Assembly (NCBI GenBank): GCA_900542165.1 | Contig: UQMM01000009.1 | Span: 5,054 to 69,053 of the forward strand | Length of the DNA: 64,000 nucleotides | From: an uncultured Collinsella sp. | GTDB taxonomy: Bacteria; Actinomycetota; Coriobacteriia; Coriobacteriales; Coriobacteriaceae | Direction: 5' to 3' | In this document: positions 34,955 through 44,031 of the stretch, piece after piece | Layout of the letters: each line of letters starts with the position of its first letter | How positions within the stretch are numbered: the stretch's first letter is position 1 | Position numbers and translations under genes: made by a program | The notes under the pieces: model-generated | The model's input: the letters and a program-made list of their open reading frames with translations, nothing else | Databases searched by the model: none | Told to the model about the DNA's origin: nothing

Positions 34955-35995
34955 ATGTCTGAGCTCAACCCCGTCCGCATTGCCGTTATCGGCGCCGGCG
35001 CCATGGGCCGCAACCACATTCGCTTTGTCACCGAGGAGCCCGAGGCCGAGCTCGTCGCCATCGCCGACGCTTTTGAGGGCGCCCGCGCCACGGCCGAGGC
35101 CGCCGGCGTGCCGTTTTACACCGATCCCGCCCAGATGATGGACGAGGTCAAGCCCGAGGCCGTCATTATCGCCACCCCCAACGACCTGCACTTGGGCGTT
35201 GCCCGCGAGGCTGTGAAGCGCAATATCGTGCCGTTGGTCGAAAAGCCGATCTCCAACGACCTTGAGGATGCTCAGGCCTTTGCCGCCGAGGCCGAGACCG
35301 CCGGCGTGCCCGTGCTCGTGGGCCAGCACCGTCGCCACAACCCCTTCGTCAACAAGGCCAAGGAGATCATCGAGTCCGGCGAGCTGGGCAAGCTCACCGT
35401 GTCAAGCTTCCACTATATGATCTATAAGAACGACGAGTATTTCGATGTCGAGTGGCGCCGCAAGAAGGGTGCCGGCCCGATCCTGGTCAACCTGGTGCAC
35501 GACGTCGACCTGCTCCGCTACCTGCTGGGCGAGCCCGTTGCCGTCCAGGGTATGCAGTCCAGCGCCGCCCGCGGTTTTGAGACCGAGGACTCCGCCGTGG
35601 TCAACGTCCGTTTTGCCGATGGCGCGCTCGCAAGCATGACCATCTCCGACGCCACCGCCAGCCCCTGGAACTGGGAGGCAACCGCTCGCGAGGATCCGCA
35701 GTACCGCCCCTTCGACGCCGACGCCTACTTTATCGGCGGCACTAAGGGCGCCCTGTCGCTGCCCCGCCTGCACCAGTTCTCCTACGACGGCGCCTCCAAC
35801 TGGCACAAGCCGCTGCAGATGGAGATTCCGGCCGTGGACCCGGCGTTGCCGCACAAGATGCAGCTCAAGCACTTTGTAAAGGTTGTTCGCCGCGAGGTCG
35901 AGCCCGTCGTGACCCCCGCCGATAACGTCAAGACGCTCACGCTTCTCAACGCTATCAAGGAGGCCGCCGAGACCGGCCAGCTCGTCGAGCTGTAA
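34955..35995 (+). CDS. Gfo/Idh/MocA-family oxidoreductase
   Basis: NAD(P)-dependent sugar or cyclitol dehydrogenase, 346 residues. The Rossmann loop IAVIGAGAMGRNHIR opens the protein, LVEKPIS holds the conserved Lys of the EKP motif, and LVNLVHDVDLLRYLLG carries the His/Asp of the active-site helix. SD AAGGAG is seven bases ahead of the ATG. Last gene of the SDR-MFS cluster and followed by a terminator. Confidence 0.93.
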   Translation: MSELNPVRIAVIGAGAMGRNHIRFVTEEPEAELVAIADAFEGARATAEAAGVPFYTDPAQMMDEVKPEAVIIATPNDLHLGVAREAVKRNIVPLVEKPISNDLEDAQAFAAEAETAGVPVLVGQHRRHNPFVNKAKEIIESGELGKLTVSSFHYMIYKNDEYFDVEWRRKKGAGPILVNLVHDVDLLRYLLGEPVAVQGMQSSAARGFETEDSAVVNVRFADGALASMTISDATASPWNWEATAREDPQYRPFDADAYFIGGTKGALSLPRLHQFSYDGASNWHKPLQMEIPAVDPALPHKMQLKHFVKVVRREVEPVVTPADNVKTLTLLNAIKEAAETGQLVEL

Positions 35996-36068
35996 TGCCT
36001 TAAGAACGACCGCGGCAGAAACCCCATGCCAAGCCCCTCGGTCCGCCACAAATAAGCCCCTCTTCTTT

Positions 36069-36104
36069 GCCCCGCGAGCAGCCTCCAGCCCGCGGGGCAT
36101 TTTG
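36069..36104 (+). terminator. Rho-independent terminator of the SDR-MFS-oxidoreductase cluster
   Basis: GCCCCGCG (36069-36076) pairs with CGCGGGGC (36091-36098), 14-base loop, followed by ATTTTG. Confidence 0.8.
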
Positions 36105-36162
36105 CTACCTTGCCGACGATTTTTCTGGGGCGGGGGCTATTTTGCGCCTCAGCTTGGTTCGT

Positions 36163-36329
36163 GCGCCACGAAATGGGCCTATCTACTACGTTTAGCCGAC
36201 CCCCCCCCTCAACCATGCCGAATTTCGCGAAATAAAAACCGCAGGTAAACGGCTTGCCGATTTTCGGAAAACCCAGGTATGGTCAGCCCCTACGGGTAAA
36301 ACGTAGTAGATAGGCCGTTTTCGTGGCGC
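36163..36329. repeat. 31-bp inverted-repeat element with conserved core, copy 2 of 2
   Basis: Arms at 36163-36193 and 36297-36329 (GCGCCACGAAA... and ...TTTTCGTGGCGC) are complementary apart from two bases and a one-base slip. The core at 36236-36270 matches copy 1. The element fills most of the 415-base gap between the oxidoreductase and tex; no gene is seen in that gap. Confidence 0.85.
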
Positions 36330-36409
36330 GGCCCCAAAACAGCCTTTTGGGACGGGTGGTATCCTTGGTAGCCCTGTGTTGCAAACGCACCTTAAACGCA
36401 AGGAGTCCC

Positions 36410-38557
36410 ATGGATCTTATCGCCCAGCTCGCCCGCGAGCTCAACCTTAAGGCCGCCAACATCGAGGCGGCCGTCAAGCTCATCGACGAGGGCAACACCA
36501 TCCCCTTTATCTCGCGCTACCGCAAAGAAGCCACGGGCGGCATGGACGACGTCGCCCTGCGCGCCCTCGACGAGCGCCTGTCTTACCTGCGCAATCTTGA
36601 GCAGCGCAAAGAGGACGTCATCCTGCTCATCGACGCCCAGGGCAAACTCACGCCCGAGCTCGAGCAGCAGATTCGCGAGGCCACGCAGCTCCAGCGTGTC
36701 GAGGACCTCTACAAGCCCTACCGCAAAAAGCGCATGACTCGCGCGCAGAAGGCCCGCGAGGCAGGCCTGGAGCCGCTTGCCAACATGATTATCATGCAGG
36801 CCTCGGCCAAGGGCAGCGCGCTCGATGCCGCCGCGGCCTACGTCAACGAGGACGCCGGCTTCGACACGCCCGAAAAGGCGCTCGCCGGGGCGGCGGACAT
36901 CGTGGCCGAGACGGTGGCCGAGGACCCCGAGAACGTCGCCGACCTGCGCGCCTTTACGCAAAACACCGCCGACATCGTCGTCGAGGCCACCGACCCCGCC
37001 GAGAAGACCCCCTACGAGCCCTACTACAACTTTGACGAGCCGCTGCGCCGTATACCCAACCACCGCGTGCTGGCTATCGACCGCGGTGAGCGCGAGGGCA
37101 AGCTCCGCGTGCGCGTGAACGTCGACGGCGCTGCCGCCACGGCACGCCTCGGCAGCCGTTGGCCCCGACGCCAGGGCGTCTTCGCGCCCGTCTTCGATGC
37201 CGCCATCGCCGACGGTTACAAGCGCCTCATGGCCCCCTCGCTGGAGCGCGAGGCCCGCGCCAAGCTCACCGTTCGCGCCCAGACCGAGGCCATCAACGTC
37301 TTTGCCAAGAACCTTGAGGGCTTGCTCTCGGCACGCCCCGTGCGCGGCGCCCGCGTGCTCGCGCTCGATCCGGGCTACCGCACCGGCTGCAAGGTCGCCG
37401 TCATGGACGAGACCGGCAAGCTGCTCGACCACGGCGTGGTCTATCCCACCAAGCCGCGCCACGACGTCGCCGGCACCAAGCGCGAGCTCGCCCGCCTCGT
37501 CAAGAAGGACGGCGTCAACACCATCGTCATCGGCAACGGCACCGCCAGCCGCGAGACCGAGGAAGTCGTCTCGGAGTTCATTGCCGAGCAGGCGCCCAGC
37601 CTTCGCTACACCATCGTTAACGAAGCCGGCGCATCGGTGTACTCCGCTTCCGAGCTTGCCAGCCAGGAGTATCCCGACTTGGACGTCACCGTGCGTGGCG
37701 CCATGAGCCTGGGCCGTCGCCTGCAAGACCCGCTGGCAGAGCTCGTCAAGATTCCGCCCCAGTCTATCGGCGTTGGCCAGTACCAGCACGACCTTGACCA
37801 GGCCGAGCTTTCGCGCACCCTGGGCCATGTGGTGGAGGACGTCGTCAACCGCGTGGGCGTCGACGTGAACACCGCGAGCGCGAGCCTGCTGGGATACATA
37901 TCGGGCATCACGCCGAGCGTGGCCAAGAATATCGTGGCCTACCGCGAGGAAAACGGCGCCTTCACCGATCGCCGCCAGCTCAAGAAGGTCCCCAAGTTGG
38001 GACCCAAGGCATATCTCAACGCCGCGGGCTTTTTGCGCATCAGCGGTGGCAAGAACCCGCTCGACGCGACGAGCGTCCACCCCGAAAGCTACGAGGTGGC
38101 CACGTCCGTCTTGGAACGCGCCGGCGTTGCGGCAAGCGAGCTCAGCCGCGGCGGCGTGCCCGACATCGAGCGCCGTCTGGGCAGCATCTCGACGCTGGCA
38201 AGCGACCTGGACTGCGGCACCCTGACGCTCATCGACATCGTCAACGAGCTCAAGAAGCCCGGTCGCGACCCGCGCGACGACGCGCCCGAGGTGGTCTTTA
38301 GCCGCTCGGCACTTTCCATCGACGACCTGGAGCCCGGCATGGAGCTCAAGGGGACGGTGCGCAACGTTGTGGACTTTGGCGCCTTCGTCGACGTGGGCGT
38401 GCACCAGGACGGCCTCGTGCACATCTCCAAACTGGCCAACCGCTTTGTCAAGCACCCGAGCGACGTGGTGCGCGTCGGTGACACGGTCAAGGTGTGGGTT
38501 GAAAAGGTCGATCGCGACCGCAAGAAGATCTCCCTCACCATGGTGCAGGGGAAGTAA
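36410..38557 (+). CDS. tex: Tex-family RNA-binding transcription accessory protein
   Basis: Cytoplasmic nucleic-acid-binding protein, 715 residues, the normal length. N-terminal helix-turn-helix region with IPFISRYRKEATGGMDD (about 24-40), a YqgF-like RNase H fold around ALDPGYRTGCKVAVMD, helix-hairpin-helix segments (YISGITPSVAKNIVAYREENG) and a C-terminal S1 domain (LKGTVRNVVDFGAFVDVG to ISLTMVQGK). ATG at 36410 chosen for AGGAG five bases ahead; the frame upstream overlaps a repeat element. Role in transcription or translation quality control is known only in general terms. Confidence 0.95.
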   Translation: MDLIAQLARELNLKAANIEAAVKLIDEGNTIPFISRYRKEATGGMDDVALRALDERLSYLRNLEQRKEDVILLIDAQGKLTPELEQQIREATQLQRVEDLYKPYRKKRMTRAQKAREAGLEPLANMIIMQASAKGSALDAAAAYVNEDAGFDTPEKALAGAADIVAETVAEDPENVADLRAFTQNTADIVVEATDPAEKTPYEPYYNFDEPLRRIPNHRVLAIDRGEREGKLRVRVNVDGAAATARLGSRWPRRQGVFAPVFDAAIADGYKRLMAPSLEREARAKLTVRAQTEAINVFAKNLEGLLSARPVRGARVLALDPGYRTGCKVAVMDETGKLLDHGVVYPTKPRHDVAGTKRELARLVKKDGVNTIVIGNGTASRETEEVVSEFIAEQAPSLRYTIVNEAGASVYSASELASQEYPDLDVTVRGAMSLGRRLQDPLAELVKIPPQSIGVGQYQHDLDQAELSRTLGHVVEDVVNRVGVDVNTASASLLGYISGITPSVAKNIVAYREENGAFTDRRQLKKVPKLGPKAYLNAAGFLRISGGKNPLDATSVHPESYEVATSVLERAGVAASELSRGGVPDIERRLGSISTLASDLDCGTLTLIDIVNELKKPGRDPRDDAPEVVFSRSALSIDDLEPGMELKGTVRNVVDFGAFVDVGVHQDGLVHISKLANRFVKHPSDVVRVGDTVKVWVEKVDRDRKKISLTMVQGK

Positions 38558-38564
38558 ACCGCCA

Positions 38565-38782
38565 AAGCAGGGGTACCCCCTGCAGCGACGTGTAAAATCG
38601 CGAGTATTCTGCAAATTCCGCCGTTCCGGATGCCCCTCAGAGGCGAAAAAGCAAAAACAGCCCCCGTTTTAGCGTCGTCAGAGCCAAAACGGGGGCCGTT
38701 CCATGCTTCACCCAACTGGTAAAAGCCTTTACCTTGCTGAATACTCTCAATTTTGCACGGCGCAGGCGGGGGTACCTTTGCC
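38565..38782. repeat. Imperfect inverted repeat around a terminator, between tex and the transaldolase gene
   Basis: The stretch near 38565-38614 (GGTACCCCC, then TAAAATCGCGAGTATTCTGCAA) is complementary in outline to 38735-38782 (TTGCTGAATACTCTCAATTTTG and GGGGGTACC). The two arms enclose the terminator at 38651-38696. The gap of about 300 bases holds no complete gene. Confidence 0.6.
38651..38696 (-). terminator. Rho-independent terminator of the transaldolase gene
   Basis: GCCCCCGTTTT (38660-38670) and AAAACGGGGGC (38686-38696) form an 11-bp stem; on the minus strand TGTTTTTGC follows. Confidence 0.85.
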
Positions 38783-38860
38783 CACGGCAGGATATGGAAG
38801 CCAAGCGCCAACCTACTGGCAAGCTCGTGTCGGCAGCCCACGGCGTAGCCAGTGTTCGCG

Positions 38861-39565
38861 TTACGGCAGAATATGGAAGCCCAAAGCGGCGATATCCTTG
38901 GCAAAGCCGCGGACGGTGTCGAGCGAGACCTCGTACGGGTCGCGGCCGATGTTCTTGCGCTTGGCCAGGATGCTGTTGGGCACCGTAATGATCTGGCAAC
39001 CGCAGGCCTCGGCCTGGTAAATGTTGATGAGCTCGCGCGTGGACGCCCACAGGACCTCACAGTTGGGCTTGGCGGCGGCCTTCTTAACCGACTCCGTCAT
39101 AAACGGAATGGGGTCGACGCCGGTGTCGGCGATGCGGCCGGCAAAGAGCGAGATGATGGACGGCGTCTCGGCGTCAACGGCTTCGACCATCTCATCGACC
39201 TGCGTAGGCGTAAAGATGGTAGTGACGTTGACCTTGATGCCGTCGGCGGAAAGCTTGCGGGCCAGCCCGGCGGTGGACTCGCCCTTGGTGGTCACGCACG
39301 GAATTTTGACGTAGACGTTCTCGGCCCAGGTAGCGATCTCGCGGGCCTCGACCTCCATAGTCTCGACGTCGTCGGCAAAGACCTCAAACGAGACGGACAC
39401 ATCGGTGATGTGAGCCAGGACCTCTTTGGCAAACGCGCGGTAATCCATCACGCCGCCCTTCTTCATAAGGGACGGGTTGGTCGTGAAACCCTGAACGTTG
39501 CCGTTCTCGTACATGTCGAGCATGCCTTCGAGGTTTGCACCGTCAGCGAACACCTTGATTGCCAT
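38861..39565 (-). CDS. Transaldolase / fructose-6-phosphate aldolase family protein
   Basis: Class I aldolase of the transaldolase family, 234 residues from the ATG at 39563-39565. FTTNPSL at about 27-33 and the Schiff-base Lys87 in VYVKIPCV define the family; TTIFTPTQ and SLFAGRIADTG follow. The size places it with the short FSA/TalC-like group, which includes both true transaldolases and fructose-6-phosphate aldolases, so the reaction is not fixed. A degenerate copy of its last codons (GCTTCCATATCCTGCCG) lies just downstream near 38786-38805. Confidence 0.9.
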   Translation of the reverse strand: MAIKVFADGANLEGMLDMYENGNVQGFTTNPSLMKKGGVMDYRAFAKEVLAHITDVSVSFEVFADDVETMEVEAREIATWAENVYVKIPCVTTKGESTAGLARKLSADGIKVNVTTIFTPTQVDEMVEAVDAETPSIISLFAGRIADTGVDPIPFMTESVKKAAAKPNCEVLWASTRELINIYQAEACGCQIITVPNSILAKRKNIGRDPYEVSLDTVRGFAKDIAALGFHILP

Positions 39566-39758
39566 CTGCCTGATTCCTTTCGTTAGCATACGGCCGATAA
39601 ACTGCTAAACACTTTACCTACGTTTATCAAGGCGTGAACTGCGGTTTTTTATCTTCTCGGCGAACGGTATAAACACCTCAGTGTTTGGATTGATAAATCG
39701 ATTGAGCATGCAAAAGCAAAGAGTCGCAGTTTGAGCAAACGTCAGAACGCGGGATTCA

Positions 39759-40586
39759 TTAGATGAGGCCGAAATGCTGCATCGCTGTGACGGTGCCGTC
39801 GTGTGCGACATCATCGGTCACGTAGTCGGCGACCGCCTTGACCTCAGGCATGGCGTTGCCCATGGCGACAGCCGTCTCGACCGCAGCGAGCATGCCCAGG
39901 TCGTTACCCGAATCGCCGAAGCCAAAGGTGCGTGCGTTGCCGGTGCGACCCAGGTATTCCAGCGCTCGCGCCACGCCCACGCCCTTGTCGATGCCCTTGG
40001 GGCTCAGCTCGCGATTCTGACCACCGGTGTTGCACAGCTCAAACTCGCGATCGATAAAGCCATCATCGTTGGCTACGCGAGCCAGGTCGCTCGCGACGAT
40101 GCCTACCTTGCCCACGCGCAGACGGCCGTCGACGCGCATTTCCTCGGTGCTGTGCACCACAGAAGTGCCGATCAGAGACGACTGCTCAACACCCGCGGGT
40201 TCCAGGGCAAAAGTAGCCACGTTGGTCTCGAAAAAGGCTTCAATCCCTGCCGCGGCCATACGGCGTGCAAGCTCCTCAACAATGTCTTCGTCAAAGCAGT
40301 CCTCATACACCACGCGGCCCTCGACCTCGAGCGTGGCGCCCGCCATGGCAACGACGCCCGCGGGGTCGAGCGCACGCAAGCTATCGGCGATGAGCCACAG
40401 GGGGCGACCCGTGCAGATAAACGCCTTGTGTCCCGCGTCGCGCAGACGATGAAACGCCTCGACGACCGCCTGCGAGGGGCGAACCGCCGAAAAGTCCTTG
40501 TCGGTCATGTTGTCGGGATCGAACGACGTCAGCGTGCCGTCCACGTCAAAAAAGAGCACAGCGGGTTCGGGACACGCATCAATCAT
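39759..40586 (-). CDS. Cof-type HAD-superfamily phosphatase
   Basis: Cytoplasmic hydrolase of the Cof/YbiV group, 275 residues from the ATG at 40584-40586 (GAAAGGA ahead). Motif I is FFDVDGTLTS, motif II CTGRP, and motif IV GFGDSGNDLGML with the metal-binding Asp pair; a C2-type cap lies between. Members dephosphorylate sugar phosphates, FMN or pyridoxal phosphate; the substrate is not readable. It stands alone between two intergenic gaps, divergent from the rRNA methyltransferase gene. Confidence 0.92.
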   Translation of the reverse strand: MIDACPEPAVLFFDVDGTLTSFDPDNMTDKDFSAVRPSQAVVEAFHRLRDAGHKAFICTGRPLWLIADSLRALDPAGVVAMAGATLEVEGRVVYEDCFDEDIVEELARRMAAAGIEAFFETNVATFALEPAGVEQSSLIGTSVVHSTEEMRVDGRLRVGKVGIVASDLARVANDDGFIDREFELCNTGGQNRELSPKGIDKGVGVARALEYLGRTGNARTFGFGDSGNDLGMLAAVETAVAMGNAMPEVKAVADYVTDDVAHDGTVTAMQHFGLI

Positions 40587-40661
40587 ATGGGTTCCTTTCG
40601 AGGATAAGGGCAAACGAAGCATCCATCATATAATGGAGCGACGCAACCAGAGAGGTCACCC

Positions 40662-43220
40662 ATGGAATTTTACGCAAGCTGCCCCGAAGGCTTTGAGTCC
40701 GCACTCGCCGATGAGCTTAAACGCCTCGGGCTTTCGCATGTTCGCCGGCTGAAGGGCCGCGCCACGTTTGAGGGCGAGCTCGAAGAAGGCTACCGCGCCT
40801 GTCTGTGGTCGCGCCTAGCGAGCCGCGTGTTTGCGGTGCTCGGGCGCTTTGAGGCGCAGGATGCCGATGAGCTGTACGATAGCGTTTACGACATCGCCTG
40901 GGAGAACATCGTCCGCCCCGGCGCCACCATTGCCATCACCGCCCGCGGCGTGACCGAGCAGCTGCGCAACACGCGCTTCTCGGCCCTGCGCGCCAAGGAC
41001 GCGCTGTGCGACCGTCTGGCCGAGACCACGGGCCGTCGCGCCGATGTCGACGCTGCCGATCCCGACGTTCACCTGTTGCTTTCGCTGCGCCAGCGCCGCG
41101 CGAGCATCAGCCTGGACCTTTCGGGCGACCCGCTGTTCAAGCGCCTGCCGCCCGCGGCGACCCGTGCCGGCGAGGGTGCGCACGTGTTGCGCCCCGACTA
41201 CGCCGCCCTGGTGCTGGCGCAGGTCGGCTGGACCGCACTGTGCGAGCGCGAGTTGACGGCCGACGATTACGAGAATGAAGCCCTTCCCACGCTAATCGAT
41301 GCCTCGTGCGCCGGCGGCGGCCTGTTGCTGGAAGCCGTGAACATTCTGACCGACCGCGCCCCGGGCGCCGCACGCGAGCGCTGGGGCTTTGAGGGCTGGC
41401 AGCTGCACGACGCCGCTCTGTGGAAGCAGCTGCTTGCCGAGGCGCGCGAGCGCGAGGCGGCAGCGCGCGAGCGCGAGGCGTGCATCGTGGCCGTAGACAT
41501 CGACCCCGCCGCCCGCAAGACCGCCGAGCGCATGGTCAAGTGTGCCGGCTACAAGCGCTTTGTCGATTTTTGCGCCGCCAAGTCCGGCACCGTGCTGGAC
41601 CATGCGGGCGCTGTCGCCGGCGCCGCCGTGGTCGCAGACACCACTGAGACCCCGCTTTCGCTCATGCACGACGCCATGACGCTGGTCGGCGAGCTGCGCC
41701 GCGCGCCCGAGCTCGCTTCGGCACCGGTCGCCGCGCTCACCCGCGATAGCCTTATGGCCCGCGCGCTCCACGCCGAGCCCAAGCGCTCGATCGCCGTCAT
41801 GCCCAACAACGAGGAGGCGGCTATTGAGGTTTGGCCCTCGCTCGACCACGCCGCCGCAGCGTTTGAGGCTGCGGCCAGCGCGGATGCCGAGGAGCAGACC
41901 GCAGACGCTCAAGACGAAGCCGCCGACGCCCTCATGCCCGAACCTACCGCCGCACTCGACTTGGGCGACGGCAAGCCGCTGCCCGTGCTCATCCCGGAGT
42001 CCGAGCAGTTCGCCAACCGCCTGCGCAAGAACGCCCGTCTGCGTCGAAAGTGGGCAAAGCGCGAGAGCGTTAGCTGCTACCGCGTCTACGATGCCGACCT
42101 GCCCGACTACTCCGCCGCCATTGACCTGTACGAGGGCTGCCCGCAGACGCCGGGCCGCTGGCTCGTCATCGCCGAGTACGCCGCGCCTAAGACCATCGAT
42201 CCCGCGCTAGCCCAGGCCCGCATGCTCGACATCTTGGCCATCGCGCCGCGTATCCTTGGTGTTCCGGCCGAGCATGTGCACGCCAAGGCCCGCATGCGTT
42301 CGCGCGGCGGCTCGCAGTACGGTAAGCAGGGCGCCGGCAAGGGCGGCTCGGGCGAGCGCGCCAACATCGCGCGCCGTCGTCTGCCGCTCATCGAAGAGGG
42401 CGGACTCACCTTTGCCGTCAACTTTGACGATTATCTGGATGTGGGAATCTTCCTGGACCACCGCGTCACCCGCAACCTGGTGCGCGAGCACGCCAAACAG
42501 GCGCGCCGCTTCCTCAACCTGTTCGCCTACACCGGTACCGCCACCTGCTATGCGGCAGACGGCGGCGTCGAGGAAACTGTGACGGTCGACCTTTCCAACA
42601 CCTACCTGGACTGGGCCGAGCGCAACATGCGCCAGAACGGCTTTGTGGGTCCGCAGCATCACTTTGTGCGCGACGACGTGCTTGCCTGGATTCGCGACCA
42701 GCGCCAGACGCGCAACCGCTGGGACCTGATCTTTGTCGACCCACCCACGTTTTCGAACTCGTCCAAGATGGGCCGCCGCACCTGGGACGTCCAGCGCGAC
42801 CATGTTGAGCTTTTGGCCGGCGTATCGCGCCTGCTCGCACAGGGCGGACATGCCATCTTTAGCTGCAACCTGCGCGGCTTCCGTCCCGAGACGCGCAAGC
42901 TCGCGCGTGCGGGCGTGGTGCTGGAGGACATTACGGCACAGACCATCCCCGAGGACTTCGCGCGCAACCAGAAGGTGCACCATTGCTATATCGTGCGCCG
43001 ACTGCCCATCGAGGACGCCATGGCAGAGGTCGGCTTTAGCGCCGAGGAGATTGCCGAGCGCGTCGAGGAACTGCGTAACCCCGAGGCCCGCAAGCCCCGT
43101 GCGGCAGTGCCCGCGCACGCGCAGGCCGGCAACGGCAAGTCGAACTTTGCCGGCAAACCCTCTCCTGCCGGCAAGCCCAAAAAGAAGAAGTTCTACGCCA
43201 GCAAGCCCAAGGGCAAATAG
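40662..43220 (+). CDS. RlmKL-like 23S rRNA methyltransferase with degenerate first catalytic half
   Basis: Resembles the bifunctional RlmKL enzyme (m2G2445 and m7G2069 of 23S rRNA). 852 residues against about 700. A THUMP domain (about 60-155) and a first Rossmann domain with TLIDASCAGGGLLLEAVNILTDRAPG (210-235) follow the RlmL pattern, but motif I has ASCAGG for PxCGSG, and where NPPYGER is expected there is VMPNNEEAA (379-387). A low-complexity Ala/Glu insert (about 395-440) separates it from the RlmK half, whose FLNLFAYTGTATCYAA and VDPPTFSNSSKM are intact. A basic Gly/Lys-rich tail ends the protein. So m7G activity is likely and m2G activity doubtful. Confidence 0.88.
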   Translation: MEFYASCPEGFESALADELKRLGLSHVRRLKGRATFEGELEEGYRACLWSRLASRVFAVLGRFEAQDADELYDSVYDIAWENIVRPGATIAITARGVTEQLRNTRFSALRAKDALCDRLAETTGRRADVDAADPDVHLLLSLRQRRASISLDLSGDPLFKRLPPAATRAGEGAHVLRPDYAALVLAQVGWTALCERELTADDYENEALPTLIDASCAGGGLLLEAVNILTDRAPGAARERWGFEGWQLHDAALWKQLLAEAREREAAAREREACIVAVDIDPAARKTAERMVKCAGYKRFVDFCAAKSGTVLDHAGAVAGAAVVADTTETPLSLMHDAMTLVGELRRAPELASAPVAALTRDSLMARALHAEPKRSIAVMPNNEEAAIEVWPSLDHAAAAFEAAASADAEEQTADAQDEAADALMPEPTAALDLGDGKPLPVLIPESEQFANRLRKNARLRRKWAKRESVSCYRVYDADLPDYSAAIDLYEGCPQTPGRWLVIAEYAAPKTIDPALAQARMLDILAIAPRILGVPAEHVHAKARMRSRGGSQYGKQGAGKGGSGERANIARRRLPLIEEGGLTFAVNFDDYLDVGIFLDHRVTRNLVREHAKQARRFLNLFAYTGTATCYAADGGVEETVTVDLSNTYLDWAERNMRQNGFVGPQHHFVRDDVLAWIRDQRQTRNRWDLIFVDPPTFSNSSKMGRRTWDVQRDHVELLAGVSRLLAQGGHAIFSCNLRGFRPETRKLARAGVVLEDITAQTIPEDFARNQKVHHCYIVRRLPIEDAMAEVGFSAEEIAERVEELRNPEARKPRAAVPAHAQAGNGKSNFAGKPSPAGKPKKKKFYASKPKGK

Positions 43221-43225
43221 ACAAA

Positions 43226-43288
43226 GTTGCGGTGGAATAGTTCCTAAAAGCCTGGTAAAGGCCCAAACAGGAACTATTTCACCGCAAC
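43226..43288. terminator. 20-bp hairpin between convergent genes
   Basis: Arms at 43226-43245 and 43269-43288 (GTTGCGGTG... and ...CACCGCAAC) pair over 20 positions with one wobble, loop 23 bases. It begins five bases after the methyltransferase stop and ends 25 bases before the kdpE stop. TTTGTCTATTT follows on the minus strand; termination in both directions is plausible. Confidence 0.6.
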
Positions 43289-43313
43289 TCATATTGGGAT
43301 GGCGGATGCCGAC

Positions 43314-44027
43314 CTATCCCTGGATGACCAATCGGTAACCAATACCCACGTGCGTCTGGATATAGCGCGGATGCGCGGGGTCGGACTCAATCTTCTTGCG
43401 CAGCGTGCCCATAAAGACGCGCAGGCTCGCCAGGTCGCTCTTGGTTGCCGTGCCCCAAATCTCGTGCAGGATAAACTGGTGCGTCAGTACCTTGTCGGCG
43501 TTGTGCGCCAGCAGGCACAGGAGCTTATACTCGATCGGCGTCAGATGCAGCTCCTCGCCATCCATCGTGGCGATGCCGGCATCAAAATCGATATGCAGCT
43601 CACCGGTATCGAACGAGCCCTCGGAGACAACGCCACCCGTTTGTGCATACGAAAGGCGCCTGAGCGTCGTGCGAATGCGCGCGAGCAGCTCCTCGACCGA
43701 AAACGGCTTGGTCAGGTAGTCGTCGGCACCGGCATCGAGCGCGCGAATCTTGTCCGCGTCCTCGCTGCGCGCCGAGACCACGATGATCGGCATGCCCGAC
43801 CATGCGCGCACCGACTCCACCACCTTGACGCCGTCCATATCGGGCAGGCCCAGATCGAGCAGCACAATGCTCGGCGCCTGCGACGAGGCGGCGGCGATGG
43901 CGGCATGGGCGGTCTCCACAGCCATATGGCGCAAGCCGTGCGCCTCGAGCGCGGCAACAATAAGATTGCGAACGGCGGGGTCGTCCTCAACGACCAAGAT
44001 GAGCGGTTTTACGGCAGAGTTCGGCAC
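43314..44027 (-). CDS. kdpE: KdpE-like OmpR-family response regulator
   Basis: 237 residues from GTG at 44025-44027, with AAGGAG seven bases ahead inside the kdpD stop region; an ATG further up (44108) lies in the kdpD reading frame and is rejected. Receiver domain: D58 phosphoacceptor in IVLLDLGLPDMDG, E14-D16 acidic pocket, K107 in LTKPFS. C-terminal winged helix with LTPIEYKLLCLLAHNADKVLT and YIQTHVGIGYRL, typical of KdpE. Translated right after kdpD (four bases between the genes). Expected to regulate potassium uptake, here probably the kup gene upstream rather than kdpFABC, which is absent from the window. Confidence 0.92.
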   Translation of the reverse strand: MPNSAVKPLILVVEDDPAVRNLIVAALEAHGLRHMAVETAHAAIAAASSQAPSIVLLDLGLPDMDGVKVVESVRAWSGMPIIVVSARSEDADKIRALDAGADDYLTKPFSVEELLARIRTTLRRLSYAQTGGVVSEGSFDTGELHIDFDAGIATMDGEELHLTPIEYKLLCLLAHNADKVLTHQFILHEIWGTATKSDLASLRVFMGTLRKKIESDPAHPRYIQTHVGIGYRLVIQG

Positions 44028-44031
44028 AGCG

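Noticed and set aside
32450..35338. Minus-strand open frame of 962 codons opposite the SDR-MFS-oxidoreductase genes
   Set aside because: It is antisense to three genes with clear family motifs; its Gly/Asp/His-rich sequence is the mirror of GC-rich codon use and matches no family.
36392..38614. Minus-strand open frame of 740 codons opposite tex
   Set aside because: Fully antisense to a complete Tex protein, no ribosome site, no recognisable domain.
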